Notes: a model not told the origin generated them from the letters alone. Counted from the stretch's first letter, positions 1-6,693 are shown. The stretch: 7,828 bases of DNA from Lachnospiraceae bacterium UBA3863 (GCA_002392385.1 DGGX01000131.1:1-7828), one strand, 5' to 3'. Translations and numbers: made by a program.

Positions 1-104
1 GCAGGAAGCTTCCCGGGATGAGTTCTGTCCAGCTAAGTCACCCCGCCCGGCCGCAGGAAGCTCCGAGGGATGAGTTCTGTCTTGCTAAGTCACCCCACCC
101 GGCC
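1..104. repeat. Tandem duplication of a 52-bp GC-rich unit
   Basis: Units at 1-52 and 53-104 align without gaps and differ at six positions by eye (11, 13, 14, 30, 31 and 46 of the unit). Each begins GCAGGAAGCT and ends CCCGGCC. Inside each unit an imperfect inverted repeat pairs GGGATGAGTT with AAGTCACCCC (8 of 10 positions), so each copy could form a hairpin. The array may continue upstream of the window. There are no unique spacers between copies, so this is not a CRISPR. No open reading frame of note crosses it. Its family is not recognised. Confidence 0.85.
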
Positions 105-108
105 GTAC

Positions 109-119
109 GGGACGGTTCC
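109..119 (-). repeat. Inverted single copy of the GGAACCGTCCC repeat core
   Basis: GGGACGGTTCC on the + strand is the exact reverse complement of GGAACCGTCCC, the core of the 30-bp repeats at 250-320. It stands alone here, without the CACA/TGTG flanks, directly after the second 52-bp unit, which suggests a degraded copy in the opposite orientation. Confidence 0.6.
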
Positions 120-179
120 CTGCGAGGTCCGCCAAACATAAAGACACGCCAGGCAGGAGGCCTGTATATGTAAAGAGTG

Positions 180-207
180 CCGCACAGAGGACTGTCCCCC
201 TGTGCGG
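180..207. repeat. Palindromic variant of the repeat, hairpin-forming
   Basis: CCGCACAG (180-187) and CTGTGCGG (200-207) are perfect 8-bp inverted arms around a 12-nt centre, AGGACTGTCCCC. The layout (CACA, then AGGA, then GTCCCC, then TGTG) parallels the 30-bp repeats downstream, with ACTGTCC in place of AACCGTCC. It therefore looks like a sequence variant of the same element. A T-run at 225-230 is too far from the stem (17 nt) to make this a convincing intrinsic terminator. Confidence 0.65.
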
Positions 208-249
208 CCCGCATATTATCTGGGTTTTTTGCCGTTTTATCGCGTCATT

Positions 250-320
250 CACACAAGGAACCGTCCCCTGTGAGAGCCCCTGTGAGAGCCCACACAAGGA
301 ACCGTCCCCTGTGAGAGCCC
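250..320. repeat. Pair of identical 30-bp repeats, GGAACCGTCCCC core
   Basis: The same 30 bases occur at 250-279 and 291-320, each running from CACACAAGGAACCG to GTGAGAGCCC. Between them is an 11-bp partial copy (280-290), so CCCCTGTGAGAGCCC occurs three times (265-279, 277-291, 306-320). CACA-AGG and CC-CTGTG form an imperfect hairpin within each copy. From general knowledge, GGGACGGTTCC-type palindromes are scattered in many Clostridia and are often found near REP-associated (Y1) transposase genes. No such transposase is in the window, so any mobilisation would be in trans. Confidence 0.8.
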
Positions 321-327
321 GCCATGC

Positions 328-356
328 TTTACAGCCGGCGTTATATGTGATATGAT
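328..356 (+). promoter_or_regulatory. Sigma-A-like extended -10 promoter for the lic genes
   Basis: A -35 hexamer TTTACA (328-333, 5 of 6 consensus) is separated by exactly 17 bp from TATGAT (351-356, 5 of 6), with a TG at 348-349 giving an extended -10. Transcription would start near 363 and leave a leader of about 55 nt. A second perfect -10 box, TATAAT, lies at 379-384 but has no recognisable -35 at a suitable distance. The -35 box begins 8 bp after the last repeat ends. Confidence 0.6.
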
Positions 357-417
357 CTGGGGTAGTTCACGATAAGTATATAATGAATTTACATGAACAA
401 ATGAGGGAGGTATACCC

Positions 418-2202
418 ATGAACATCCGGGATAAGGATCTGTTGTTGGCCATGGCGGGGGAGGCGTTCTCCGGCCAGAGGGAGCTGGCGCAGCGTACGGG
501 CTGTTCTCTGGGAAGTGTGAATAAGTCCCTGCGGTGTCTGCAGGAAGAGGGGATGTTGGATGGGTCTCTGGGGCTTACGGAGGCCGCAAGGGAGGCGCTG
601 GCCCAGGGGAGGCCGCAGCGGGCGGTGATCCTGGCGGCGGGATACGGGATGCGCATGGTGCCCATCAATACGGAGACGCCCAAGGGGCTGCTGGAGGTCC
701 GGGGCGAGACGCTGGCGGAGAGGCTGATCGGTCAGCTCCATGAGGCGGGGGTCCGGGAGATCCACATCGTGGTGGGTTTCATGAAGGAAGAGTTCGAGTA
801 CCTGATCGACAAGTACGGTGTGGACCTGATCGTGAACAGCGACTATGCGGCCGGCAACAATCTGCTCTCGCTGGAGAAGGCTGCCCGGTTCCTGGACAAT
901 GCCTATATTCTGCCCTGTGATATCTGGTGCGCGGACAATCCCTTCCGCAGGGAGGAACTCTATGCCTGGTACATGGTGACGGATGAGAAGGACAACCGGA
1001 GCCGGTTCCGCGCCACCAGGAAGCTGGAATTCGCGGAGACGTCCCGCGGGGAGGCCGGGGACCGGATGACGGGCATTGCCTATCTGACGGGGCAGGCTTC
1101 CGCGGAGGCCCGCCGTCTGGTGAGGGAATACGCGCAGCAGCCGGGCTACCGGGGCAGCACCTGGGAGGAGGCCCTTTTTACTTCCTCCTTCAGGGATCTG
1201 CTGGCCGCCAGAGTGAGAAAAGATGCCCTGATCAGCGAGATCAACACCTATGAGCAGCTGCGGGAACTGGACAGCGGCAGCGCCCAGCTCAAGTCGGACG
1301 CCATCCGGGTGATCGGAGAGGTCCTGCACGCGGAGCCCGCCCAGATCACGGGCATCACCGTCCTGAAGAAGGGAATGACCAACAGGTCCTTTCTTTTCTC
1401 CTGCCGGGGCAGGCGCTATATCATGCGGATCCCCGGAGAGGGGACGGAGCAGCTGATCGACAGGAAGCAGGAGGCGGAGAGCTGCAGGATCGCCATGGAG
1501 CAGGGCTTCTGCGACCGGATCCTGTATATGGATCCGGAGACCGGCTACAAGATCACGGTCTACGAGGAGGACGCCCGGGTCTGCGATCCGGAGAACAGAA
1601 GCGACCTGGAAGCCTGCATGGCCGTGCTGCGGGACCTGCACGGCAGAAAGCTCCGGGTAGGACACCGTTTCGACCTTTTCGGCCAGATCGACTTCTACGA
1701 GAGGCTGAGAGGCGGCGCGCCCAGCATGTACAGAGATTATCGGGAGACCAGGGCACGGGTCCTTTCCCTGCGGCCTTATATCGAGGCCATGGCGGGGGAG
1801 GAGGTGCTGACCCACATCGATGCCGTGCCGGATAACTTCCTTTTTGTCCCCGCGGAGAGCGCCTTCACCGAGGACAGGGAGAAGGTCCTGCTGATCGACT
1901 GGGAATATGCCGGCATGCAGGATCCCCACGTGGACATCGCCATGTTCTGCATCTATTCCCTATACGACAGGCAGCAGACGGACGACCTGATCGATATCTA
2001 TTTCCAGGGGCCGCCGGACAGAGAGACCCGGATCAAGATCTATATGTATATCGCGGTCTGCGGTCTCTTATGGAGCAACTGGTGCGAGTACAAGCGCATG
2101 CTGGGCGTGGAATTCGGCGCCTATTCGCTGGCCCAGTACCGGTATGCCAAGGATTACTGCAGGCTGGCTCTCAGGATGCTGGAGGAAGGACGGAAAGAAT
2201 AA
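418..2202 (+). CDS. Three-domain wHTH / LicC-like nucleotidyltransferase / choline kinase
   Basis: This 594-residue protein probably makes phosphocholine from choline and ATP and may also carry phosphocholine cytidylyltransferase activity, in the cytoplasm. Residues 1-65 look like a winged helix-turn-helix (recognition-helix region around QRTGCSLGSVNKSL, 25-38). Residues 68-285 are a nucleotidyltransferase: LAAGYGMRM (72-80), TPKGLLEV (87-94), VVGFMKEEFEYL (118-129). Residues 296-594 are a choline/aminoglycoside-type kinase with the Brenner-like loop H466-x-D468 to N473 and the metal-binding D494-W-E. The start is supported by GAGGGAGG 7 nt upstream. The stop overlaps the next start, indicating coupled translation. 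The nucleotidyltransferase domain departs from the neighbouring LicC-like protein at several active-site positions, so it could be weak, altered in specificity or regulatory. Kinase assignment is firm; choline versus another amino alcohol is inferred from context. Confidence 0.88.
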   Translation: MNIRDKDLLLAMAGEAFSGQRELAQRTGCSLGSVNKSLRCLQEEGMLDGSLGLTEAAREALAQGRPQRAVILAAGYGMRMVPINTETPKGLLEVRGETLAERLIGQLHEAGVREIHIVVGFMKEEFEYLIDKYGVDLIVNSDYAAGNNLLSLEKAARFLDNAYILPCDIWCADNPFRREELYAWYMVTDEKDNRSRFRATRKLEFAETSRGEAGDRMTGIAYLTGQASAEARRLVREYAQQPGYRGSTWEEALFTSSFRDLLAARVRKDALISEINTYEQLRELDSGSAQLKSDAIRVIGEVLHAEPAQITGITVLKKGMTNRSFLFSCRGRRYIMRIPGEGTEQLIDRKQEAESCRIAMEQGFCDRILYMDPETGYKITVYEEDARVCDPENRSDLEACMAVLRDLHGRKLRVGHRFDLFGQIDFYERLRGGAPSMYRDYRETRARVLSLRPYIEAMAGEEVLTHIDAVPDNFLFVPAESAFTEDREKVLLIDWEYAGMQDPHVDIAMFCIYSLYDRQQTDDLIDIYFQGPPDRETRIKIYMYIAVCGLLWSNWCEYKRMLGVEFGAYSLAQYRYAKDYCRLALRMLEEGRKE

Positions 2203-2921
2203 TGTACAAGATTCAGAGAGCGATCCTGATGGCGGCGGGAAGAGGAGAGAGGCTCATGCCCCTGACGGCCCGCACCCCCAAGCCCCTGCTCAGGGTGCAC
2301 GGGACCCCCATGATCGAGAGCATGATCGGAGCCCTGCGGCGGCAGGGGATCACGGAGATCTATGTCGTCGTCGGTTATCTGAAGGAAGCTTTTGCCTATC
2401 TGGAAGACAAGTACGACGGCCTGACCCTGATCGAAAACCCGGTCTACGACCGTTACAACAACATTTCCTCCCTCTACGCGGCCAGGGACCATCTGGAGGA
2501 TGTCCTGATCGCGGACGCGGACCAGATCATAGAGGACGACGCGGCGGTGTCCCCTTTCTATGAGAGGTCGGGCTACAACGCGGTCTACACGGACAGACCC
2601 ACCAAGGAGTGGCTCATGCAGACGGAGGAGGGGATCGTCACCTCCTGCAGCCGCACGGGCGGCTGCGGCGGCTGGCAGCTCTACAGCATCTCCCGCTGGA
2701 ACGCCCGGGACGGCAGGATGCTCCGGCAGAAGCTGGAGGAGACCTATGCCGACGAGGGCAGGCGCAACCTCTACTGGGACGATGTGCCCCTCTTCTGTTT
2801 CCCGGAGGCCTTCCGTCTGGGCATCTTCGAGATGGAGGCCAAAGCGGTGACAGAGATCGATGACCTGAAGGAACTGGCCGCGTTTGATGCAGACTACGCG
2901 GACTGCGTGCGTCCTGCCTGA
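2202..2921 (+). CDS. licC: LicC-like CTP:phosphocholine cytidylyltransferase
   Basis: This 239-residue protein is a compact nucleotidyltransferase that should convert phosphocholine and CTP to CDP-choline. It carries AAGRGERLMPLT (11-22) and TPKPLL (25-30) of the nucleotide-binding loop, VVGYLKEAFAYLEDKY (56-71), YNNISSLY (85-92), the ADAD metal site (104-107), TKEW (134-137), NLYWDD (189-194) and TEIDDLKEL (217-225). These match the order and wording of pneumococcal LicC as remembered, and the length fits. The ATG at 2202 shares its A with the upstream stop (TAATG) and has GGAGGAAGGA ahead of it, so the frame's longer upstream extension (ATG 2070) is rejected. It is paralogous to the middle domain of the preceding protein. 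The 27-nt gap to the carrier gene implies one operon. A related sugar or amino-alcohol phosphate substrate cannot be excluded. Confidence 0.85.
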   Translation: MYKIQRAILMAAGRGERLMPLTARTPKPLLRVHGTPMIESMIGALRRQGITEIYVVVGYLKEAFAYLEDKYDGLTLIENPVYDRYNNISSLYAARDHLEDVLIADADQIIEDDAAVSPFYERSGYNAVYTDRPTKEWLMQTEEGIVTSCSRTGGCGGWQLYSISRWNARDGRMLRQKLEETYADEGRRNLYWDDVPLFCFPEAFRLGIFEMEAKAVTEIDDLKELAAFDADYADCVRPA

Positions 2922-2948
2922 GCGGCGGCAGAGTAAGGAGGCCCTGAG

Positions 2949-4478
2949 ATGGACAATAGGGAATATCGTACAGACCGTCTGGTCATGATCGTACCGCTGG
3001 TGCTGGTAGTGCTCCTGTGCGGCACCTTCATGACGGCGCCGGACAGCTCCCAGAGGATCCTGGGGATCCTGCGGACCTTTCTGGGTGATACCTGCGGGAT
3101 CTACTATGCCCTGCTGGGCGTAGGGATCTTCCTGGTGACCTTATATATCGCCTTCTCCAAGCGCGGCGAGATCCTTCTGGGCAGGCCCGGGGACAAGCCG
3201 CAGTACAGCGGCTTTCAGTGGGGCAGCATGATCTTCACCTCCACCATGGCGGCGGACATCCTGTTCTATTCCCTCTGCGAGTGGATGCTGTACGCGGAGG
3301 AGCCCTACCTGAAGGAACTGGGGAGCATGCAGAAGTGGGCATCCACCTATCCCCTGTTCCACTGGGGCCCCATCGCCTGGTGTTTCTACATTGCCCTGGC
3401 GGCCGCCTTCGGCTATATGCTGCACGTCAAGGGCAGGGACAGGCAGAAATTCTCGGAGGCCTGCAGGCCCCTTCTGGGCGCGCGGATCGACGGGACTGCC
3501 GGCAAGGTCATCGACCTGGTGGCGGTTTTTGCCCTGCTGGCCGGCACGGCCACGACCTTCTCTCTGGCCACGCCCCTGCTGACGGCGGCCGTTGCCAGGA
3601 TCACCGGCCTGCCCGACGCGGCCGGGGACAGCCGGCTGCTCACCATCGTCGTGCTGCTGGTGATCGCGGGCGTCTATACCGCCGCCATCTGGTTCGGCAT
3701 GAAGGGCGTGCAGAAACTGGCCGCGGGCTGCGCCTATCTCTTTTTTGCCCTGCTGGCCTACGTCCTGTTCCTGGGCGGTGAGACCCGCTATATCCTGGAG
3801 ACCGGCTTCTCCGCCTTGGGCAACATGACCCAGAATTTCATCGCCATGTCCACCTGGATGGATCCCCTGCGGGAGAACAGCTTCCCCCAGAACTGGACGA
3901 TCTACTACTGGGCCTACTGGATGGTGTGGTGCGTGGCGACCCCCTTCTTCATCGGGACCATCAGCCGCGGACGGACGGTCCGGCAGACGATCCTGGGCGG
4001 TTACGGCTGGGGACTGGCCGGGACCTATACCTCCTTCATCATTCTGGGCAACTACGGCATGGCCCAGCAGCTGCGCCACGGCGCGGACCTGACGGGACGG
4101 CTGGCGGCCGGCGACAGCTATTCCAGAGTGATCCTGGAGATCTTCGACACCCTGCCCCTTCCCAAGGTGGCCCTTTTCCTACTGGTGATCGCCATGACGG
4201 CCTTCTACGCCACCACCTTCGACTCCATCACCATGGTCGTGTCCGCCTATTCCTATAAGGCGCTTCCGACGGATCAGGAGCCGGGGAGGAACGTCCGCAT
4301 CTACTGGGCGATCCTTTTCATCCTGCTGCCCATCGCCCTCCTCTACGCGGGCAATTCCATGTACAGCCTTCAGTCGGTGTCCATTATCGCCGCGGCCCCC
4401 ATCGGCGTCATTATCCTGCTGATCGTGGCTTCTTTCCTTAAGGATACGAAGGATACAGGCGGCCTGCACAAGCAATAA
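2949..4478 (+). CDS. BCCT-family transporter, probable choline carrier
   Basis: This 509-residue membrane protein has about twelve hydrophobic segments and belongs to the betaine/choline/carnitine transporter family. The BetP-type aromatic box is retained: W139, W144 and Y147 in TM4 (HWGPIAWCFY) and W324 in TM8. The family signature appears as NWTIYYWAYW (315-324), with tyrosine where the usual motif has a tryptophan, followed by ISRGRTVRQ (338-346). The glycine stretch of TM3 that is GMGIG in sodium-coupled BetP reads TMAAD (99-103) here. The aspartate resembles the GMGID of the choline carrier BetT. The ATG follows AAGGAGG (2935-2941) by 7 nt. Its place behind the choline kinase and LicC genes suggests it supplies choline, the role LicB plays in other lic loci, although LicB is from a different family. 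Substrate is inferred; betaine or carnitine remain possible. Confidence 0.88.
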   Translation: MDNREYRTDRLVMIVPLVLVVLLCGTFMTAPDSSQRILGILRTFLGDTCGIYYALLGVGIFLVTLYIAFSKRGEILLGRPGDKPQYSGFQWGSMIFTSTMAADILFYSLCEWMLYAEEPYLKELGSMQKWASTYPLFHWGPIAWCFYIALAAAFGYMLHVKGRDRQKFSEACRPLLGARIDGTAGKVIDLVAVFALLAGTATTFSLATPLLTAAVARITGLPDAAGDSRLLTIVVLLVIAGVYTAAIWFGMKGVQKLAAGCAYLFFALLAYVLFLGGETRYILETGFSALGNMTQNFIAMSTWMDPLRENSFPQNWTIYYWAYWMVWCVATPFFIGTISRGRTVRQTILGGYGWGLAGTYTSFIILGNYGMAQQLRHGADLTGRLAAGDSYSRVILEIFDTLPLPKVALFLLVIAMTAFYATTFDSITMVVSAYSYKALPTDQEPGRNVRIYWAILFILLPIALLYAGNSMYSLQSVSIIAAAPIGVIILLIVASFLKDTKDTGGLHKQ

Positions 4479-4482
4479 AATG

Positions 4483-4511
4483 TTGCGTTTTGCGTCCGCG
4501 GCGCTTATGAT
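4483..4511 (+). promoter_or_regulatory. Candidate promoter for argBD
   Basis: TTGCGT (4483-4488, 3 of 6 to the -35 consensus) and TATGAT (4506-4511, 5 of 6) are 17 bp apart in the 84-bp or longer gap after the carrier gene. Transcription would begin near 4518. No terminator is visible between the carrier and argB, so readthrough from the lic genes is also possible. Confidence 0.4.
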
Positions 4512-4540
4512 GGGAAACTGAAAGAAAAGCAATGTCACCA

Positions 4541-4557
4541 TCTGCCTCAGAGGCAGA
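4541..4557. promoter_or_regulatory. Perfect 8-bp-arm palindrome in the argB leader
   Basis: TCTGCCTC (4541-4548) and GAGGCAGA (4550-4557) are perfect inverted arms around a single A. It lies between the candidate promoter and the argB start. As DNA it could be an operator; as RNA it could form a 6-bp stem with a 5-nt loop. It does not resemble the AT-rich ARG box bound by ArgR/AhrC. Its function is unknown. Confidence 0.4.
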
Positions 4558-4574
4558 GCGGAATGGAGAGCAGT

Positions 4575-5483
4575 ATGGAACCGCATCTGAACAGAGAACA
4601 ATCCGAGGCACAGCAGAAGGCACAGGTGCTGATCGAGGCCCTGCCTTATATCCGGCGCTTCAACCGCAAGATCGTCGTGGTCAAGTACGGCGGCAGCGCC
4701 ATGAGCGACGAGGAGCTGCAGAGAAGCGTCATTAAGGACGTGACCCTCCTGAAGCTGGTCGGCTTCAAGCCCATCATCGTACACGGCGGCGGCAAGGAGA
4801 TCAGCCGCTGGGTGAACAGGACCGGCAAGGAGGCCCAGTTTGTAAACGGACTCAGGGTCACGGACGCCGAGACCATGGAGATCGCCGAGATGGTCCTGGG
4901 CCGGGTGAGCAAGAACCTTGTCCGCATGGTGGAGGAGCTGGGCGTCAAGGCCGTGGGCATCAGCGGCAAGGACGGCGGACTCCTGCAGGTGAAGAAGCGC
5001 CTGTCCGGCGGCCAGGATATCGGCTACGTGGGCGAGGTCACCGACGTGGATCCCAAGATCCTCTATGACCTTCTGGAGAGAGACTATCTGCCCATCGTCG
5101 CCCCTGTGGGCATGGATGAGAATTTTGACACTTACAATATCAACGCGGATGAAGCGGCCTGCGCCATCGCCAGGGCGGTGATGGCCGACAAGCTGGTCTA
5201 TCTGACGGACATCGCGGGCCTCTACCGCGATATCAAGGATCCCTCCTCCTTTGTATCCCGCATCACGGTGTCGGACGCGGAGGAACTGATCCGGGGCGGC
5301 ATGATCGGCGGCGGAATGCTGCCCAAGCTGTCCAACTGTACCGACGCGGTGCGCGGCGGCGTCCACAGGGTCCATATCCTGGACGGACGTGTGCCCCACA
5401 GCATGCTGCTGGAGTTCTTCACCAACAAGGGCTTCGGAACCATGTTCTACCGGGACGGTGATCCCTTCTACGAAGCAGAATAA
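4575..5483 (+). CDS. argB: Acetylglutamate kinase, arginine-sensitive type
   Basis: ArgB phosphorylates N-acetyl-L-glutamate with ATP, the second step of ornithine and arginine synthesis in the cytoplasm. Numbering from this start (302 residues), the amino acid kinase fold shows KYGGSAM (37-43), HGGGKE (70-75), NGLRVTD (91-97), YNINADEAA (187-195) and GGGMLPK (245-251). K37, D192 and K251 correspond to the catalytic lysines and aspartate of the E. coli enzyme. A helix of about 30 residues precedes the first strand, and the end reads [20 protein letters not shown], both marks of the hexameric, arginine-inhibited class. The ATG at 4575 has GGAG 6 nt upstream. An in-frame ATG at 4563 would add four residues but has only a weak GAGG inside the palindrome, so either start is possible. 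It sits 10 nt ahead of argD. Confidence 0.95.
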   Translation: MEPHLNREQSEAQQKAQVLIEALPYIRRFNRKIVVVKYGGSAMSDEELQRSVIKDVTLLKLVGFKPIIVHGGGKEISRWVNRTGKEAQFVNGLRVTDAETMEIAEMVLGRVSKNLVRMVEELGVKAVGISGKDGGLLQVKKRLSGGQDIGYVGEVTDVDPKILYDLLERDYLPIVAPVGMDENFDTYNINADEAACAIARAVMADKLVYLTDIAGLYRDIKDPSSFVSRITVSDAEELIRGGMIGGGMLPKLSNCTDAVRGGVHRVHILDGRVPHSMLLEFFTNKGFGTMFYRDGDPFYEAE

Positions 5484-5493
5484 GGAGTCAGTC

Positions 5494-6684
5494 ATGGCAG
5501 CGATGAAAGATCTGATCGAACAGGCAGAGCGTGACCTGCTTCACACCTATAACCGCTATCAGGTGGTCCTGGACCGGGGAGAGGGCAATTATCTCTACGA
5601 TATCGAAGGCAAGAAATATCTGGACATGATGTCCGGTATCGGTGTCTTTGCCCTGGGCTACGGCAACACTTACTTCAACGATGCCGTGAAGGCCCAGATC
5701 GACAAGCTGGTCCACACCTCCAATTATTTCTACAACGAGCCTGCCATACGCGCGGCCGCCAGACTCAAGAAGGTCTCCGGCATGGACCGGGTCTTCTTCA
5801 CCAACAGCGGCGCGGAGGCCGTCGAGGGTGCCCTGAAGGCGGCCGTCAAGTACGCCTGGAACAAGGACGGGGCGGGTGATCACGAGATCATCGCCATGGA
5901 CCATTCTTTCCACGGACGGACCTACGGAGCCCTGGCCGTGACGGGCAAGGAAGCCTATCGCGCGCCTTTCGGCGTCATGCCCGTAAACGCCCGCTGGGCG
6001 CAGATCAATGATCTTGCCAGCGTGGAGGCTGTCCTTTCCGACAGGACCTGCGGCATCATCGTGGAGACCGTGCAGGGCGAGGGCGGCATCTGGCCGGCGG
6101 AGGAATCCTTCCTCAGAGCGCTGCGCCGGATCTGCGACGAGCGGGATATTCTGCTTATCTTCGACGAAGTGCAGTGCGGCATGGGCCGTACCGGCAATAT
6201 GTTCGCCTGGCAGAAATACGGGGTGCGCCCCGATATCATGACCACCGCCAAGGCCCTGGGCTGCGGCATTCCGGTCGGCGCCTTTCTGCTGACCGAGAAG
6301 GCGGCGGCAGGTTCTCTGACAGCGGGAGATCACGGAACGACCTACGGGGGCAATCCCCTGGCCTGCGCCGCGGTCAACGCGGTCCTGGATATCTATGAGA
6401 AGGAAGACATCCCCGGAAAGGCTGCCCGGACAGGCGCTTATCTTGAGAAGCGTCTGGATGAGCTGGCTGCCGCCTGCCCCCACATCGTCGCCCACCGCGG
6501 CCGCGGTCTCATGCGGGGACTGCAGTTTGACAGACCTGTGGGCGAGATCATTGCCCGCGCCATGGACAAGGGCGTGATCTTCATCAACGCGGGACCGGAT
6601 ATCATCCGCTTCCTGCCCCCGCTCACGATCACGGAAGAACAGATCGATGAGATGATCGCGATCTTAAAGGACTGTATCGAGTGA
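5494..6684 (+). CDS. argD: Acetylornithine aminotransferase
   Basis: ArgD transfers an amino group from glutamate to N-acetylglutamate semialdehyde, giving N-acetylornithine, with pyridoxal phosphate as cofactor. The 396-residue length is normal for the family. Class III aminotransferase features are in order: NSGAEAVEGA (104-113) for the cofactor phosphate, HSFHGRTYG (137-145), VQGEGGI (193-199), IFDEVQCGMGRTG (222-234) with D224 facing the pyridine nitrogen, and TAKALGCGIPVGAF (251-264) with K253 as the Schiff-base lysine; GTTYGGNPLA (281-290) completes the site. The ATG is 6 nt after AAGGAG, which overlaps the argB stop, so the two genes are surely co-expressed. A longer reading from ATG 5389 would overlap argB and lacks homology. 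An ornithine or succinylornithine aminotransferase role is less likely given argB next door. A strong terminator follows. Confidence 0.95.
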   Translation: MAAMKDLIEQAERDLLHTYNRYQVVLDRGEGNYLYDIEGKKYLDMMSGIGVFALGYGNTYFNDAVKAQIDKLVHTSNYFYNEPAIRAAARLKKVSGMDRVFFTNSGAEAVEGALKAAVKYAWNKDGAGDHEIIAMDHSFHGRTYGALAVTGKEAYRAPFGVMPVNARWAQINDLASVEAVLSDRTCGIIVETVQGEGGIWPAEESFLRALRRICDERDILLIFDEVQCGMGRTGNMFAWQKYGVRPDIMTTAKALGCGIPVGAFLLTEKAAAGSLTAGDHGTTYGGNPLACAAVNAVLDIYEKEDIPGKAARTGAYLEKRLDELAAACPHIVAHRGRGLMRGLQFDRPVGEIIARAMDKGVIFINAGPDIIRFLPPLTITEEQIDEMIAILKDCIE

Positions 6685-6693
6685 CGGTCCTCG

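Noticed and set aside
180..230. Intrinsic terminator for an upstream gene
   Set aside because: The 8-bp hairpin is followed by TTTTTT only after 17 nt, and the closer CCC/GGG pairing (208-224) is too short to be convincing.
1..320. CRISPR array
   Set aside because: The 52-bp units are directly adjacent without spacers, the 30-bp units are only 11 bp apart with a partial copy between, and some copies are inverted. No cas gene is present.
391..417. Riboswitch or attenuator before the lic genes
   Set aside because: The leader from either -10 box is only about 27-55 nt and shows no conserved aptamer pattern or terminator/antiterminator pair.
85..683. Short minus-strand frames in the upstream region
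   Set aside because: They translate the repeats themselves (recurring GTVPC and GSHRG patterns) and have no plausible start context or domain.
367..1929. 520-codon open frame on the minus strand across the kinase fusion gene
   Set aside because: It mirrors a well-supported + strand gene with recognisable domains, shows no domain of its own, and has His/Pro/Arg/Leu-rich composition typical of antisense frames in GC-rich DNA.
3141..4079. 312-codon open frame on the minus strand within the BCCT gene
   Set aside because: It is the antisense of conserved membrane segments, rich in Gly/Gln/His, with no hydrophobic or catalytic pattern.
5389..5493. N-terminal extension of ArgD from ATG 5389
   Set aside because: The added 35 residues lie in another frame of argB and show no similarity to ArgD, while ATG 5494 has a well-placed AAGGAG and gives the family length.
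4179..5495. 438-codon open frame on the minus strand across argB and the carrier
   Set aside because: It runs antisense to conserved argB motifs, crosses a gene boundary and a promoter region, and shows no recognisable domain.
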